Of a DNA stretch of 51,331 nt, positions 7,391-15,833 are shown piece after piece (position 1 is the stretch's first letter; every line of letters starts with the position of its first letter). The notes under the pieces were generated by a model that was given only the letters and a program-made list of their open reading frames with translations, searched no databases and was not told where the DNA came from. Source of the DNA: WLJO01 sp945889085 (lineage in GTDB: Bacteria > Actinomycetota > Acidimicrobiia > Acidimicrobiales > Ilumatobacteraceae); contig CAMDBM010000022.1 in assembly GCA_945889085.1 (NCBI GenBank), positions 1-51,331 of the forward strand. Reading direction: 5' to 3'. The translations under genes and the position numbers were made by a program.

Positions 7391-9319
7391 GTGGGCACGT
7401 TGATCAAGCGATGGAACCTCGGTCTCGTTGCAGCGCTGCTGCTCGTTGCCACGCTCGTCGGTGGGGGGTTGTTCCTCGCGGCGCTCCTCGACCGCAACTA
7501 TTCGGACCGTGTCTCGGTAACGGAGGGCCCGGCCCTCGAGCCACCGGTTCCCGAGGCTGCCGGCACCACGATGGGTACCGATACAACACGTTCATTCGAT
7601 GTGCTCGCAACGGTCCACCCCGACCGCTCGGTAACGATCACCGAGACGATCGTGCAGGTGTTCCGCACAGACCGACACGGCATCGAGCGCCTCATCCCCC
7701 TGAAGACCAACCTCAGTACGAACATGATGCGCTCGCTCGAGGTGTCGACTTCTCGGGGCACGCCGGGCGACGTCAGTGTCCGGGACGTGACCGACGGCGT
7801 GCTGATCCGTATCGGCGATCCGAACACCACGGTCACGGGCGCGCACACCTACCGCCTCTCGTACGTGCTCGAGAACCTCGTGACCATCGAGAACGGGCAG
7901 GCAGTCGTTCGCTTGGACGCCATCAGCGACTGGGATCAGAGGGTGGACACGCTCACTTATCAGGTGAGCGCACCCGGCAGTCCCACGACGGTGCGCTGTT
8001 TCGTGGGTGAGTTCCGCAGCACCGAATCGTGCGGCAGTGCCGCGCTTACCGAGAACGGTGGCGCCTTCTCGACGGGCCGATTGCTCGAGACCGGCGAGGG
8101 CTTCACCGCGGAGGTCCGCTACCCGCTCGATGTGTTCGCCCTCCGCGCCACCGTTACCCCGGTGCGCGGCCCCATCGGTGTCGCCATCGTGATGTGGGCG
8201 GTGCTCTACGCATCCGTTGCCGCAGGATTCGTGATCACGGTTGCACGGGCGCGCCGCTCCCGCGCGCTCGCCGCGTCCTACGTGGCTCTCACCTTCGACG
8301 GACCCACAGCACCCGCACTTGCGGACCGCATGGAGCGCGGCGCGGTTGCCGCGGACGTCCTGATCGCTAACCCGCAAGCCGATGCACCGCTCGAGTTCGT
8401 ACCGCCGCTCAACCTTGATCCCGCCTCAATGCTCCGTCTGCGAGACACGGTGACAGTCGACGTGCCGCTGCTGCTCGCAGCGACGTTGGTGGACCTGGCT
8501 GCCGATGGCATGGTGGACCTCGAGCGCGCGGATCACGACTCGTGGACCGTGCGTCGCCACGACCGGCAACCCCGACCGGTGCGCGAGTACGAAGAGGTGC
8601 TGCTGCATGCCCTGCTCGGCGACACGCGCGAACGTGAGCTCGGAGAGGCTGCTGCAGGGGTCGGTGATGCTCTTGACCGGTTCATGTCCGCGCTCGACAA
8701 TCACCTCGTCGGGCTCAACCTCATCGCTCCCGGCAAGATGCCCTTCTCTGCCACCAAGAACCCCGCTGGATGCGCTGCCACCGGAATGCTCGCAGGCCTG
8801 CTTCTTGCGTTCTCGGGGGTCGGCTTTGCCGCGCTGCGCAGTGCTGCAGGTACGGCGCTGTCGGCGTGCATCGTCGGTGGTGTGCTTGCGGCGGTCGTCA
8901 TCGTCATGGCCGTGTATCGGGAACGCTCCCGTCTGATGCGCTACACCAAGCGGGGACTCGGCACGGTCCTGCGCATCACGGGGTTCGAGCGATTCTTCCG
9001 GGACAGCGAGGCGATTCATGCACGGGCTGCCGGCAACATGAACCTGTACCGGGAGTACATGGGGTATGCGGTTGCGCTGGGCCACGTGGACGAGTGGGTG
9101 GGAGCAATGCCCGCCGAGGTGTCCGCCGCCCTCGTCGGGGCCGTTCCCGTGGCCTCGCTCGCCGATGTTGCGTTCCACCCGCTCTGGCTGGCCTCGAGCC
9201 GGCGCTACACCGCGGCCCACACGGTGAAGTCCCGCAGCAGCTTCAGCAGCGGCGGCGGGTTCAGTGGGGGCGGGTTCAGTGGCGGCGGCGGTGGTGGCGG
9301 TGGTGGCGGCAGCTGGTAA
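7391..9319 (+). CDS. DUF2207-family membrane protein with poly-glycine C-terminus
   Basis: The 642-residue protein begins with a signal-anchor helix (about 9-33). A large extracytoplasmic domain follows (about 40-255, with many beta-type segments), then a second helix (about 257-282), a cytoplasmic stretch, and a pair of helices near 455-505. It ends in FSGGGFSGGG repeats and a glycine run closing with SW. This architecture, including the glycine/serine tail, is typical of DUF2207 (YciQ-like) predicted membrane proteins, whose function is unknown. The start is the GTG at 7391; TTG at 7400 is possible. The spacer to dnaB downstream is 32 bases, convergent, with no obvious terminator. Confidence 0.75.
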   Translation: MGTLIKRWNLGLVAALLLVATLVGGGLFLAALLDRNYSDRVSVTEGPALEPPVPEAAGTTMGTDTTRSFDVLATVHPDRSVTITETIVQVFRTDRHGIERLIPLKTNLSTNMMRSLEVSTSRGTPGDVSVRDVTDGVLIRIGDPNTTVTGAHTYRLSYVLENLVTIENGQAVVRLDAISDWDQRVDTLTYQVSAPGSPTTVRCFVGEFRSTESCGSAALTENGGAFSTGRLLETGEGFTAEVRYPLDVFALRATVTPVRGPIGVAIVMWAVLYASVAAGFVITVARARRSRALAASYVALTFDGPTAPALADRMERGAVAADVLIANPQADAPLEFVPPLNLDPASMLRLRDTVTVDVPLLLAATLVDLAADGMVDLERADHDSWTVRRHDRQPRPVREYEEVLLHALLGDTRERELGEAAAGVGDALDRFMSALDNHLVGLNLIAPGKMPFSATKNPAGCAATGMLAGLLLAFSGVGFAALRSAAGTALSACIVGGVLAAVVIVMAVYRERSRLMRYTKRGLGTVLRITGFERFFRDSEAIHARAAGNMNLYREYMGYAVALGHVDEWVGAMPAEVSAALVGAVPVASLADVAFHPLWLASSRRYTAAHTVKSRSSFSSGGGFSGGGFSGGGGGGGGGGSW

Positions 9320-9351
9320 CGCGCAGGGGAGACTGACCGCAACCGAAAGGG

Positions 9352-10734
9352 TTAGGAGCGGAAGCGCTCGGCGCTCTCGAACTTCGTGTACTCCTTGAGG
9401 AACACGAGGCGCACCGAACCCGTCGGGCCAGCGCGGTGCTTGCCGATGATGATCTCTGCCATCGCCTTGTCCTGGGTCTCGTGGTTATAGACCTCGTCCC
9501 GGTACACGAACATCACTACGTCGGCGTCCTGCTCGATCGAACCGCTCTCTCGCAGGTCGGCGAGCATCGGTCGCTTGTCCTGACGGCTCTCGAGGCTTCG
9601 TGACAACTGCGAGAGCGCAACGATCGGGCACTCGAGTTCACGGGCAAGGATCTTCAGGCCACGGCTGATCTCGCTGATCTCCAACTGGCGGTTCTCCGCC
9701 CCGGTACCGCTCATCAGTTGCAGGTAGTCCACCACGATGAGGCCGATCTGGCCGGCCTTGGCCTTGAGCCGACGGGCCTTGGCACGGATCTCCATCACGG
9801 TGACATTCGGGTTCTCGTCGATGAGGAGGTCCACCTCGAGACGCCCGAGCGCCCCCGATACCTTCGTCCAGTCAGGCTGATCGAGGTTGCCGGTGCGCAA
9901 CTTCTTGGAGTCCACCTTCGCCTCGATGGAGAGCACACGCTGGGCAAGCTCGAAGTGACCCATCTCCAGCGAGAAGAACAGCACCGGCAGCTTGCTGTTC
10001 TTAGCGACATTGATCGCCATGCAGAGCGCGAGCGCCGTCTTGCCCATCGAAGGGCGGGCGCCGATGATGTTCAGTGTGGAGGGCTGCAGCCCGTTGAGCA
10101 GCTCGTCGAGGTCCGGGAAACCCGTTGCGGTGCCGGTGATGGAGCTTCGACGCTCGTACAGGTCCTCGAGGTTGTCCATCACGTCGGACAGGATCGCGTT
10201 GATCGGCTTTGTGGAATCGGTGACCCGGCGCTCGGCCACCTCGAACATTTTCGTCTCAGCCCGGTCCAGCAGACGGATCACGTCGTCGGCCTCGCCGTAG
10301 GCCATCTCGGCGATCTCGGAAGAGACAGCGATGAGTTTGCGGGCAAGTGCCGTGTCCTGGACGATTTTTGCGTACCGACCAGCATTGGAGATCGCCGGTG
10401 TTCGCCCCTGCAGTTCGATGAGGTACTGCGAGCCGCCGAGTTCTTCGAGCATGCCCGCCCGACGCAGTTCGTCTGCCACGGTCACGACGTCAACGGGTTG
10501 GCCTCCCGCCGTAAGCGTGCGGATGGCGTCGTAGATGTGCTGGTGCGTTGGTTTGTAGAACTCACCCGAGGTGAGTCCCATCTCCGCGACCGCGTTGACG
10601 GCGTCGCGCGACAGTAGGAGCGCACCGAGCACCGACTCCTCGGCATCGAGGTTGTGCGGTGGTACCCGGGAACTCAGGGCGCGAGGACGCTTGGAGTCGC
10701 CGGAGCGACGTGGTTCTCTGGCCGTGTCCGTCAT
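9352..10734 (-). CDS. dnaB: Replicative DNA helicase DnaB
   Basis: The hexameric 5'-3' helicase unwinds DNA at the replication fork. The 460-residue protein has the N-terminal primase-interacting domain (PHNLDAEESVLGALL onward) and a RecA-like C-terminal ATPase with Walker A GARPSMGKTAL. Walker B-type LIVVDYLQLM and the DnaB segment SQLSRSLESR are also present. Length is normal, with no intein, although many actinobacterial dnaB genes carry one. It is the last gene of the rpsF-ssb-rpsR-rplI-dnaB set. The 112-base gap before it holds several DnaA-box-like sites, so dnaB may have its own promoter responding to DnaA. Confidence 0.97.
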   Translation of the reverse strand: MTDTAREPRRSGDSKRPRALSSRVPPHNLDAEESVLGALLLSRDAVNAVAEMGLTSGEFYKPTHQHIYDAIRTLTAGGQPVDVVTVADELRRAGMLEELGGSQYLIELQGRTPAISNAGRYAKIVQDTALARKLIAVSSEIAEMAYGEADDVIRLLDRAETKMFEVAERRVTDSTKPINAILSDVMDNLEDLYERRSSITGTATGFPDLDELLNGLQPSTLNIIGARPSMGKTALALCMAINVAKNSKLPVLFFSLEMGHFELAQRVLSIEAKVDSKKLRTGNLDQPDWTKVSGALGRLEVDLLIDENPNVTVMEIRAKARRLKAKAGQIGLIVVDYLQLMSGTGAENRQLEISEISRGLKILARELECPIVALSQLSRSLESRQDKRPMLADLRESGSIEQDADVVMFVYRDEVYNHETQDKAMAEIIIGKHRAGPTGSVRLVFLKEYTKFESAERFRS

Positions 10735-10761
10735 GAAGGACCTACTCTGTCGCGCTCTGCC

Positions 10762-10827
10762 TGTGGATATCCAGCGGTTAAAACCTGTGGATAACGGTGT
10801 GCATAACCGGTTCCCGACTGGGGATAA
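10762..10827. promoter_or_regulatory. Cluster of DnaA-box-like sites upstream of dnaB
   Basis: Four same-orientation matches to TGTGGATAA (the complement of TTATCCACA) lie within 66 bases: TGTGGATAT at 10762, TGTGGATAA (perfect) at 10786, TGTGCATAA at 10798 and TGGGGATAA at 10819. They fill most of the rplI-dnaB spacer. DnaA bound here could regulate dnaB, titrate DnaA or help load the helicase. Confidence 0.65.
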
Positions 10828-10846
10828 CCGGTGAAAAACGCGTGGG

Positions 10847-11296
10847 TCAGGCGCTGACCACGTTGAACGACACCGGGAACTGCACGTCTGAGTGCAGTTT
10901 GACGGTGGCGCTGTACGTGCCCGTGGTCTTCACGACATCGAAGGACAGCTTGCGCTTATCGATCGAAATGCCGGTCTGAGCCTCGATGGCCGCTGCGAGA
11001 TCGGCCGTGGTGACCGATCCATAGAGACGACCTTCGGAGCCGGTCTTGACCTTCACCAAAATGGTGGTGGGCACGAGGGCCGAGGCCACGGTCTGAGCCG
11101 ATTCACGGTCTGCGGCATCGCGCAGATCGCGGGCACGGCGCATGGCTGCTGCCTGGGACACCGCACCATCGGTCGCCACCATGGCGAGACCCTTGGGGAA
11201 CAAGAAGTTGCGGGCGAAGCCGTCGGCGACCTCGCAGATGTCGCCGCGCTTACCCACGGTACGAACATCGGCTCGCAGAATCACCTTGACGCTCAT
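10847..11296 (-). CDS. rplI: 50S ribosomal protein L9
   Basis: The 149-residue protein opens with MSVKVILRADVRTVGKRGDI and continues with VADGFARNFLFPKGLA, the L9 N-terminal globular domain that binds 23S rRNA. A central helix and a C-terminal domain follow at family length. Its ATG overlaps the rpsR stop in an ATGA arrangement, so translation is coupled. It is followed by the DnaA-box-rich spacer before dnaB. Confidence 0.96.
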   Translation of the reverse strand: MSVKVILRADVRTVGKRGDICEVADGFARNFLFPKGLAMVATDGAVSQAAAMRRARDLRDAADRESAQTVASALVPTTILVKVKTGSEGRLYGSVTTADLAAAIEAQTGISIDKRKLSFDVVKTTGTYSATVKLHSDVQFPVSFNVVSA

Positions 11297-11691
11297 TCGT
11301 CTCCACCGCCCTCAACTTCGTCGGTGCCAACATCGACGCCGAGATCCTCAACCTGATCGACAACGGCCTCGGGGGCCGGGCCGCCACGACCCTCACGACC
11401 CTCGCGGTCGCCACGCGACGTGCGCTGGCTGGACACTCGCTTCGTGTAGGGGAGCAGAGCCATCTCGCGGGCGTTCTTGATTGCCCGAGCGATCTCGTTC
11501 TGCTGCTGCACGTCGTTGCCGTTGACGCGGCGAGCCTTGATCTTGGAACGATCCGAGACGAATCGGCCAAGCAGGTTGACGTCTTTGTAGTCCACGTAGT
11601 CGACCTTCTCGCTGGTGAGAACGGAAGTCTTCTTGCGGATCTTCTTGGTGCTGTCCTTCGCCCTGGGCGGGCGGGGCTTCTTGTTGCTCAT
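11293..11691 (-). CDS. rpsR: 30S ribosomal protein S18 with acidic C-terminal extension
   Basis: The S18 core occupies about residues 1-86, including VDYKDVNLLGRFVSDRSKI and IKNAREMALLPYTKRV. It binds 16S rRNA with S6 on the small-subunit platform. The family is usually 70-95 residues; this one has 132. The extra 46 residues are first Arg/Gly-rich, then strongly acidic, ending VEGGGDE. The reading frame is uninterrupted and its stop overlaps the rplI start, so the tail appears to be genuinely translated rather than a missed stop. It may be flexible and surface-exposed. Confidence 0.93.
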   Translation of the reverse strand: MSNKKPRPPRAKDSTKKIRKKTSVLTSEKVDYVDYKDVNLLGRFVSDRSKIKARRVNGNDVQQQNEIARAIKNAREMALLPYTKRVSSQRTSRGDREGREGRGGPAPEAVVDQVEDLGVDVGTDEVEGGGDE

Positions 11692-11754
11692 TTCAGTTAC
11701 GAACTCCTCGTAGGTTCGGACCCAACCGCTCGGCGGGATCCGGGGTCATCACGA

Positions 11755-12237
11755 TCAGAACGGCTCTTCATCGCCGCCGTAGTAGTTGTCGTCTCCGCGG
11801 GGGGCAGTGCCGCCGCGATTGGCTCCGGCATTGCTGCTACCGCCGGGATTGCCACCGCTTGCGCCGCCTGCGCCACCTGCACCGCTCGTGGTGCGCTCGA
11901 CCTGGGCCGTTGCGTACCGAAGACTGGGTGCGACCTCGTCGGCATTGACCTCGATCACGGTGCGCTTCTCACCCTGCTGGGTTTGATACTCACGCTGCTC
12001 GAGGCGGCCGTTCACGATGACGCGAGCGCCCTTGGTGAGCGAGGCTGCTGCGTTCTCGCCGAGTTGACCCCATGCGACCACGTTGAAGAACGACGTCTGT
12101 TCCTGCCACTCACCATTGACCTGGTAGCGGCGATTGACGGCGATTCCGAACGAGGCCACGGCGCGTCCTCCCTGCGTGAAGCGCAGTTCGGGGTCGCGGG
12201 TGATATTCCCAACGAGGGTGACGGTGTTGTCGGCCAT
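11755..12237 (-). CDS. ssb: Single-stranded DNA-binding protein
   Basis: The tetrameric OB-fold protein coats single-stranded DNA during replication and repair. The 160-residue sequence begins MADNTVTLVGNITRDPELRF and includes FFNVVAWGQLGENAA, core OB-fold segments. A Gly/Asn/Ser-rich linker (about 120-150) leads to the acidic partner-binding tip DEEPF. It lies between rpsF and rpsR, the standard position. The 31-base gap from rpsF carries AAGGAGA before the ATG. Confidence 0.97.
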   Translation of the reverse strand: MADNTVTLVGNITRDPELRFTQGGRAVASFGIAVNRRYQVNGEWQEQTSFFNVVAWGQLGENAAASLTKGARVIVNGRLEQREYQTQQGEKRTVIEVNADEVAPSLRYATAQVERTTSGAGGAGGASGGNPGGSSNAGANRGGTAPRGDDNYYGGDEEPF

Positions 12238-12268
12238 GGCAATGTCTCCTTAGGTAGACGGCCTGAGG

Positions 12269-12601
12269 TCAGGCCGCTTGCGTCATGCCGCGGCGCTTGG
12301 CCTCGGAATCCGGCAGACGGAACAGGACGTGACGGACGATGTCGTCCGCAATACGGAGCTGACGCTCGAAATCGTCGAGGGCACCGCCCTCGGCGAGAAC
12401 GTTGTAGAACACGTAGTAGCCCTCCCACTTCTTTTCAATGGGATAAGCGAAGCGGCGGCGACCCCACCAGTCGGCTGTGCCAACGATGGTTCCGCCGGCA
12501 GCAGCAACCTGCTGGGCGAGGGTCTTTTGACGATCAGCGGCAGCAGGCTCTTCGAGCTCTCCGGCGATGATGATTCCGAGTTCATAGGCGCGCAAGGCCA
12601 T
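12269..12601 (-). CDS. rpsF: 30S ribosomal protein S6
   Basis: The 110-residue protein (MALRAYELGIIIAGEL at the start, RRRFAYPIEKKWEGYYV in the middle) is S6, which pairs with S18 on the platform of the 30S subunit. The ATG at 12601 has a strong ribosome-binding site, GGGAGGAATTTC just upstream; the frame is open further upstream but is unlike S6 there. It is the first gene of the rpsF-ssb-rpsR-rplI-dnaB unit, and its leader contains GC-rich hairpins that may serve in regulation. Confidence 0.96.
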   Translation of the reverse strand: MALRAYELGIIIAGELEEPAAADRQKTLAQQVAAAGGTIVGTADWWGRRRFAYPIEKKWEGYYVFYNVLAEGGALDDFERQLRIADDIVRHVLFRLPDSEAKRRGMTQAA

Positions 12602-12619
12602 GAAATTCCTCCCTTCGGA

Positions 12620-12651
12620 CCCGGCTCGGCACCGGGGCCCCCGGCGGGGGC
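12620..12651 (-). promoter_or_regulatory. rpsF leader hairpins (candidate S6:S18 autoregulatory element)
   Basis: Read on the minus strand, two adjacent hairpins lie 18 bases upstream of rpsF. One has stem GCCCCC/GGGGGC (12637-12651), the other stem CCCGG/CCGGG with a 7-base loop containing CCG (12620-12636). In several bacteria the rpsF leader binds the S6:S18 complex through a CCG-containing element. The match here is suggestive only. Confidence 0.3.
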
Positions 12652-12794
12652 AGGGTTGATATGACCTCGCGACTCTAGCGGCGGGCGGCCGCGGACGCTC
12701 CCGGCGGGTGCTGAGCAGGAAAGATCTCCGTCCGGGGGCATGCGGGCAGCCTGACACAGGGGTGTGACGGGGTTTGTGGCCCATACTCGTGCCG

Positions 12795-13367
12795 ATGGAC
12801 CTTCGTGAGTGGACGACCGCCGAACACACCGACGTCGGGAACCGGTTGACCGACGGGGTCACCTCCCGGGTGCCGCTCGACCGATGGACCGAACACCCCG
12901 ACGCCGGTGGTTCCTGCCTCGCTCAACTGCTCTTCCACGTGAGCCTGCATGCCGACATGGCGCTGCAGGCCGTCATCTGCGCCAAATCGCCCCTCGTCAA
13001 CAGCTGGCGGGACCGACTCGGGCTCACCAACCTGTTGCCCCACAAGGGCCTTCCCGAAGCCGAGGACGACGGGGTGGTGGCCAACATTCAGGTCCCTCAC
13101 CTGCTCCACTACGTCGCAGCCGTCCACGGCGAAACAGCGGCCTGGATCGCCACCGCCGACCTCACCCAACTCGACGAGATCCCGCCCGCCTCCGAGCGCC
13201 TACGCAAGTACGGGCTGGTGAGCGTGGATTCCGTGCCGTGGCTGCATGCCATGTGGACCGACAAGCCGGTCTCTTGGTTTGTTCAATGGGAGTGCATCGG
13301 CCACGTGCTCAACCATCTCGGCGAGATGGTGGCGGTGCGCAACCGGATGGGGCTCAGCCCGTTCTAG
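12795..13367 (+). CDS. DinB-like / mycothiol-dependent-enzyme-fold protein
   Basis: The 190-residue protein has histidines spaced as in the DinB four-helix metal-binding fold: LLFHVSLHADM near residue 47, and GHVLNHLGEM near the C-terminus. Actinobacterial members include mycothiol-dependent isomerases and S-transferases as well as uncharacterised proteins. The ATG at 12795 (MDLREWTTAEHT) is chosen because the earlier in-frame start would add only seven unrelated residues. It is divergent from rpsF. The function is not known beyond the fold. Confidence 0.6.
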   Translation: MDLREWTTAEHTDVGNRLTDGVTSRVPLDRWTEHPDAGGSCLAQLLFHVSLHADMALQAVICAKSPLVNSWRDRLGLTNLLPHKGLPEAEDDGVVANIQVPHLLHYVAAVHGETAAWIATADLTQLDEIPPASERLRKYGLVSVDSVPWLHAMWTDKPVSWFVQWECIGHVLNHLGEMVAVRNRMGLSPF

Positions 13368-13415
13368 GCCGATACCTGCACCGACATGCGCCCAACCCGG
13401 GCAGTGACCGGGTGG

Positions 13416-13925
13416 CTACTTGACGGTGGTGGTGGGATCCGGGGCGATTGTCTGGACCACCATGGTGGGCTCTGTGGGCACGGGGGGCACGGTCTGCGTC
13501 GTAGTCGGCGTCGTGACGGTGCCGCAATCGGCGAACTCGCGCGTCAGGAGGTCCGTTCCCCCACCATTGGAGTTGGGCGCCAGCGTCACAGCCCACACGG
13601 ACCACAGCCCCGAAGGCGCCGCTGCGGGGGTGGTGACGTTGGCGCTTCCGCTCGCAACAGCCTTGGCCAGGTTCTTCCAGTCGCTCTGCACCGCTTCGCC
13701 GGACGCGTTGCGGTATTCCACGCGCACCGAGCGCGTCGAGACACCTGACCAGGTCACCACGGTGACACCGGCTGCTGGTGCACAATCGCCGATCGTGACC
13801 GAAATGGGTGGCGTCGTTGACCCCGGAATCGTTCCAGCACGCTCGGCGCTGCACGACACCACGGTGCCGAGCGCCAACACCAAGGCGACCGCAGCCACCC
13901 GACTTGCCACGTTCTGCAGTTTCAT
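13416..13925 (-). CDS. Putative lipoprotein with Thr-rich tail
   Basis: The 169-residue protein begins MKLQNVASRVAAVALVLALG and has a lipobox ending VVSC at about residue 25, so it should be lipid-anchored outside the membrane. The mature part has a beta-rich stretch (about 45-140) that I do not recognise, then a Thr/Pro-rich tail. Longer in-frame starts exist but lie before the signal peptide. It follows a second lipoprotein gene by 56 bases, so the two may be one transcript. Confidence 0.7.
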   Translation of the reverse strand: MKLQNVASRVAAVALVLALGTVVSCSAERAGTIPGSTTPPISVTIGDCAPAAGVTVVTWSGVSTRSVRVEYRNASGEAVQSDWKNLAKAVASGSANVTTPAAAPSGLWSVWAVTLAPNSNGGGTDLLTREFADCGTVTTPTTTQTVPPVPTEPTMVVQTIAPDPTTTVK

Positions 13926-13981
13926 CGGTGCCCCACCTAGTCGTTCATTGACCCCAACGCTACCGCAGCAGGCGCCAAGCC

Positions 13982-14551
13982 TCAGCGAAGGGGTTGACCG
14001 GTGCAGGGACCACCGATTGACTCGAGGCGCGCACCCGGGCCGACCCGCAGGCGGGCAAGCGCTCCCTGCGGGACCTCGAGCACGCTCCGGGCAAGCCGGT
14101 CCGGGCCATAGGTAGGACACGACGCCTCGTCATCCGGACAGGGATCCATGTCGATGGCCTCCACGAAGGCACCGTCATCGGCGAACCACACACCGGTCAA
14201 CGGCATCACGGTGTCCCTCATGGAGAAACGGTTGGCATTCGGATCGGGGAACCGGAACAGCATGCCATCGCGACCGTCGAGGTCTGTGGCGTACATCAAC
14301 CCACGCTGCCACTGCGGTGGAGTACTCGCCAGATAGGTGCACAGCCGACATACCGAGCCGTCGGCCCGGCGGATGATTACTTCGACGGACTCGAACCCGT
14401 CAGGTCGCACCGTTCCGACGGCAAGCGGCGCCGTCGAACCGGGGGTAGGCATCGAGCCCGACGAACCACACGCACCGAGCAGGAGAGCGAGCACGGCACC
14501 GACCTGCAGCGCAGCGCCGGTTGTGCGCCCACCGGTTCTTCGCCGCTCCAT
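13982..14551 (-). CDS. DUF192-domain lipoprotein
   Basis: The 189-residue protein has a lipoprotein signal (MERRRTGGRTTG, then a hydrophobic run ending LLLGAC at about residue 27). The DUF192 signature follows: QRGLMYATDLDGRDGMLFRF, then RFSMRDTVMPLTGVWFADDG, with the family's GLM...GMLF...M..T..PL spacing. DUF192 proteins are small exported beta-barrel-like proteins with no agreed function. Cysteines in the mature part (CRLC, PCPDDEASC) may form disulfides. It is divergent from a small CxxC protein by 23 bases. Confidence 0.82.
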   Translation of the reverse strand: MERRRTGGRTTGAALQVGAVLALLLGACGSSGSMPTPGSTAPLAVGTVRPDGFESVEVIIRRADGSVCRLCTYLASTPPQWQRGLMYATDLDGRDGMLFRFPDPNANRFSMRDTVMPLTGVWFADDGAFVEAIDMDPCPDDEASCPTYGPDRLARSVLEVPQGALARLRVGPGARLESIGGPCTGQPLR

Positions 14552-14574
14552 GGGCTCACGGTAGCGTCGCCGAC

Positions 14575-14751
14575 GTGGACGAGACCTGTGAGAGTTGCGG
14601 GAGCCAAGGCGACTCCCTGCTTGCGGTGCACCGGCGATATGTCGTACCGCCGGGCCGGGAAAACGAGGGCTCGGACCACACGCTCGATGAGGTGGAGCAC
14701 TGGTGCTACGCCTGCTGCACCCACTACCCCCACGTACCTGCCGAGGGTTGA
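14575..14751 (+). CDS. Small CxxC-pair protein (zinc-ribbon-like)
   Basis: This 58-residue open frame starts at GTG (VDETCESCGSQGDSL) and ends CYACCTHYPHVPAEG. Two CxxC motifs about 45 residues apart suggest a zinc ribbon. No family is recognised. The ribosome-binding site is weak, and the gene is wedged between divergent and convergent neighbours with only 6 bases to the following gene's end. It is accepted because of the paired CxxC pattern. Confidence 0.5.
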   Translation: MDETCESCGSQGDSLLAVHRRYVVPPGRENEGSDHTLDEVEHWCYACCTHYPHVPAEG

Positions 14752-14757
14752 GACCCG

Positions 14758-15219
14758 CTAACCCTGGGCCTGCTGCGGCGCAGCCCGCTTCTTTCGGCCA
14801 CCGATCGGCAGCACGCGCAGCAAATGGTGCCAGCGACATCCGGTACACGCCTCAACGACGTAGGCAGCGAGGTCGTCGCTGCTTCGGCTGAGGGTCTGCA
14901 TCTGCGCTGCGGTGGACACCACCCGCCCAAAGGCAGGCAGGCGCGGACCGAACACGTACGTGACGAGAACGACCTCGCGCTCGTCGCAGATCGGGCAACG
15001 GACCTGCGTGGGTGCACCGAAGTTGGTGGCAGCGCGGATGAGCTCGGGGTGGGCGTCGCACACCTGGTCCTTGCGCAACCGCCCGCGCCGGAACTCATTG
15101 ATGAGGTGACGGCGGGCAAAGCGGTGGTCGACGACGGCACCGCGCAGGCCTGCGGCCCCACGTAGCGACGACGCACCAAAACCCATAACGGCGAGGTTAC
15201 TGAGTAGATCGCCACACAT
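14758..15219 (-). CDS. DUF5318-like protein with zinc-ribbon cysteines
   Basis: The 153-residue protein has a basic N-terminal part (VDHRFARRHLINEFRRGR), a CPICDERE cysteine pair near residue 79, and a closing EACTGCRWHHLLRVLPIG block. The paired CxxC motifs followed by CxWxHL are what I recall from the actinobacterial DUF5318 family (such as Rv0049). That assignment is from memory and not certain. Start options are ATG 15219 and ATG 15186 (MGFGASSLRG). No function is known. It is divergent from the next methyltransferase. Confidence 0.6.
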   Translation of the reverse strand: MCGDLLSNLAVMGFGASSLRGAAGLRGAVVDHRFARRHLINEFRRGRLRKDQVCDAHPELIRAATNFGAPTQVRCPICDEREVVLVTYVFGPRLPAFGRVVSTAAQMQTLSRSSDDLAAYVVEACTGCRWHHLLRVLPIGGRKKRAAPQQAQG

Positions 15220-15248
15220 GAGCGGCACCGGTGCGAGAAGATGTATGC

Positions 15249-15833
15249 GTGCCCCGCTCGATCTCCTACGGCCCCCAGATCCCCGACGACTCCAACCTGC
15301 GTCTGTGCGCGGATCCGAGCGGCAAGCGAGCGCTCGAGCTCGGCATCTCCGGCGCGATGAACGCTCTGGCCCTGGCCGAACAGGGGGCCAAGGCGATGGC
15401 GATCGACTCGGACCCCGAACGAATCCTCGGCCTGCGTCGCGCTGGCGAGGAGGCCGGCGTTCGTATCGAGTTTCACGAGGGCGACCTCGCAGACCTTGGC
15501 TTTGCCACCAGCGCATCGATCGACCTCGTGGTGGCTGCCGGCACGCTGGACCACGTTGACGACCTCGCCCGCGTCCTTCGCCAGGTCCACCGGGTGCTCA
15601 AGCCCGAAGCGCCGCTCGTCATCTCCGCCAGCCATCCGGCTCACGGCCTCGCGGATCCGGCGGAATTGCAGCAGCGCTATGGGAGCCGGGTCCGCAGCGT
15701 CGGCGACTGGTACATGGCGCTGTACCGATCCAACTTCCGTGTCGACAGCCTCCAGGAACTGTTCGATACGCGGCGGCCCGCTGACAACGCTCCGTGCACG
15801 CTCGTGATCCGGGCGCGCAAACTGGGCGTCTAG
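15249..15833 (+). CDS. Class I SAM-dependent methyltransferase
   Basis: The 194-residue protein has a SAM-binding region ALELGISGAMNALALAEQG (the usual GxGxG is degenerate), an acidic VAID-type strand end (AMAIDSDPE) and the motif-IV block DLVVAAGTLDHVDD. A post-motif LRQVHRVLKPEAPLVIS follows, typical of the UbiE/UbiG-like group. The substrate is unknown. The GTG at 15249 has GAGAAG upstream; GTG 15231 would add six residues. It ends 4 bases inside the convergent cca gene. Confidence 0.7.
   Translation: MPRSISYGPQIPDDSNLRLCADPSGKRALELGISGAMNALALAEQGAKAMAIDSDPERILGLRRAGEEAGVRIEFHEGDLADLGFATSASIDLVVAAGTLDHVDDLARVLRQVHRVLKPEAPLVISASHPAHGLADPAELQQRYGSRVRSVGDWYMALYRSNFRVDSLQELFDTRRPADNAPCTLVIRARKLGV

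Noticed and set aside
9718..10617. A 299-codon plus-strand open frame in dnaB
   Set aside because: Antisense to dnaB and without any recognisable motif.
9352..10734. Intein in dnaB
   Set aside because: DnaB is 460 residues with an uninterrupted Walker A to C-terminus; gyrA and gyrB are also of normal length.
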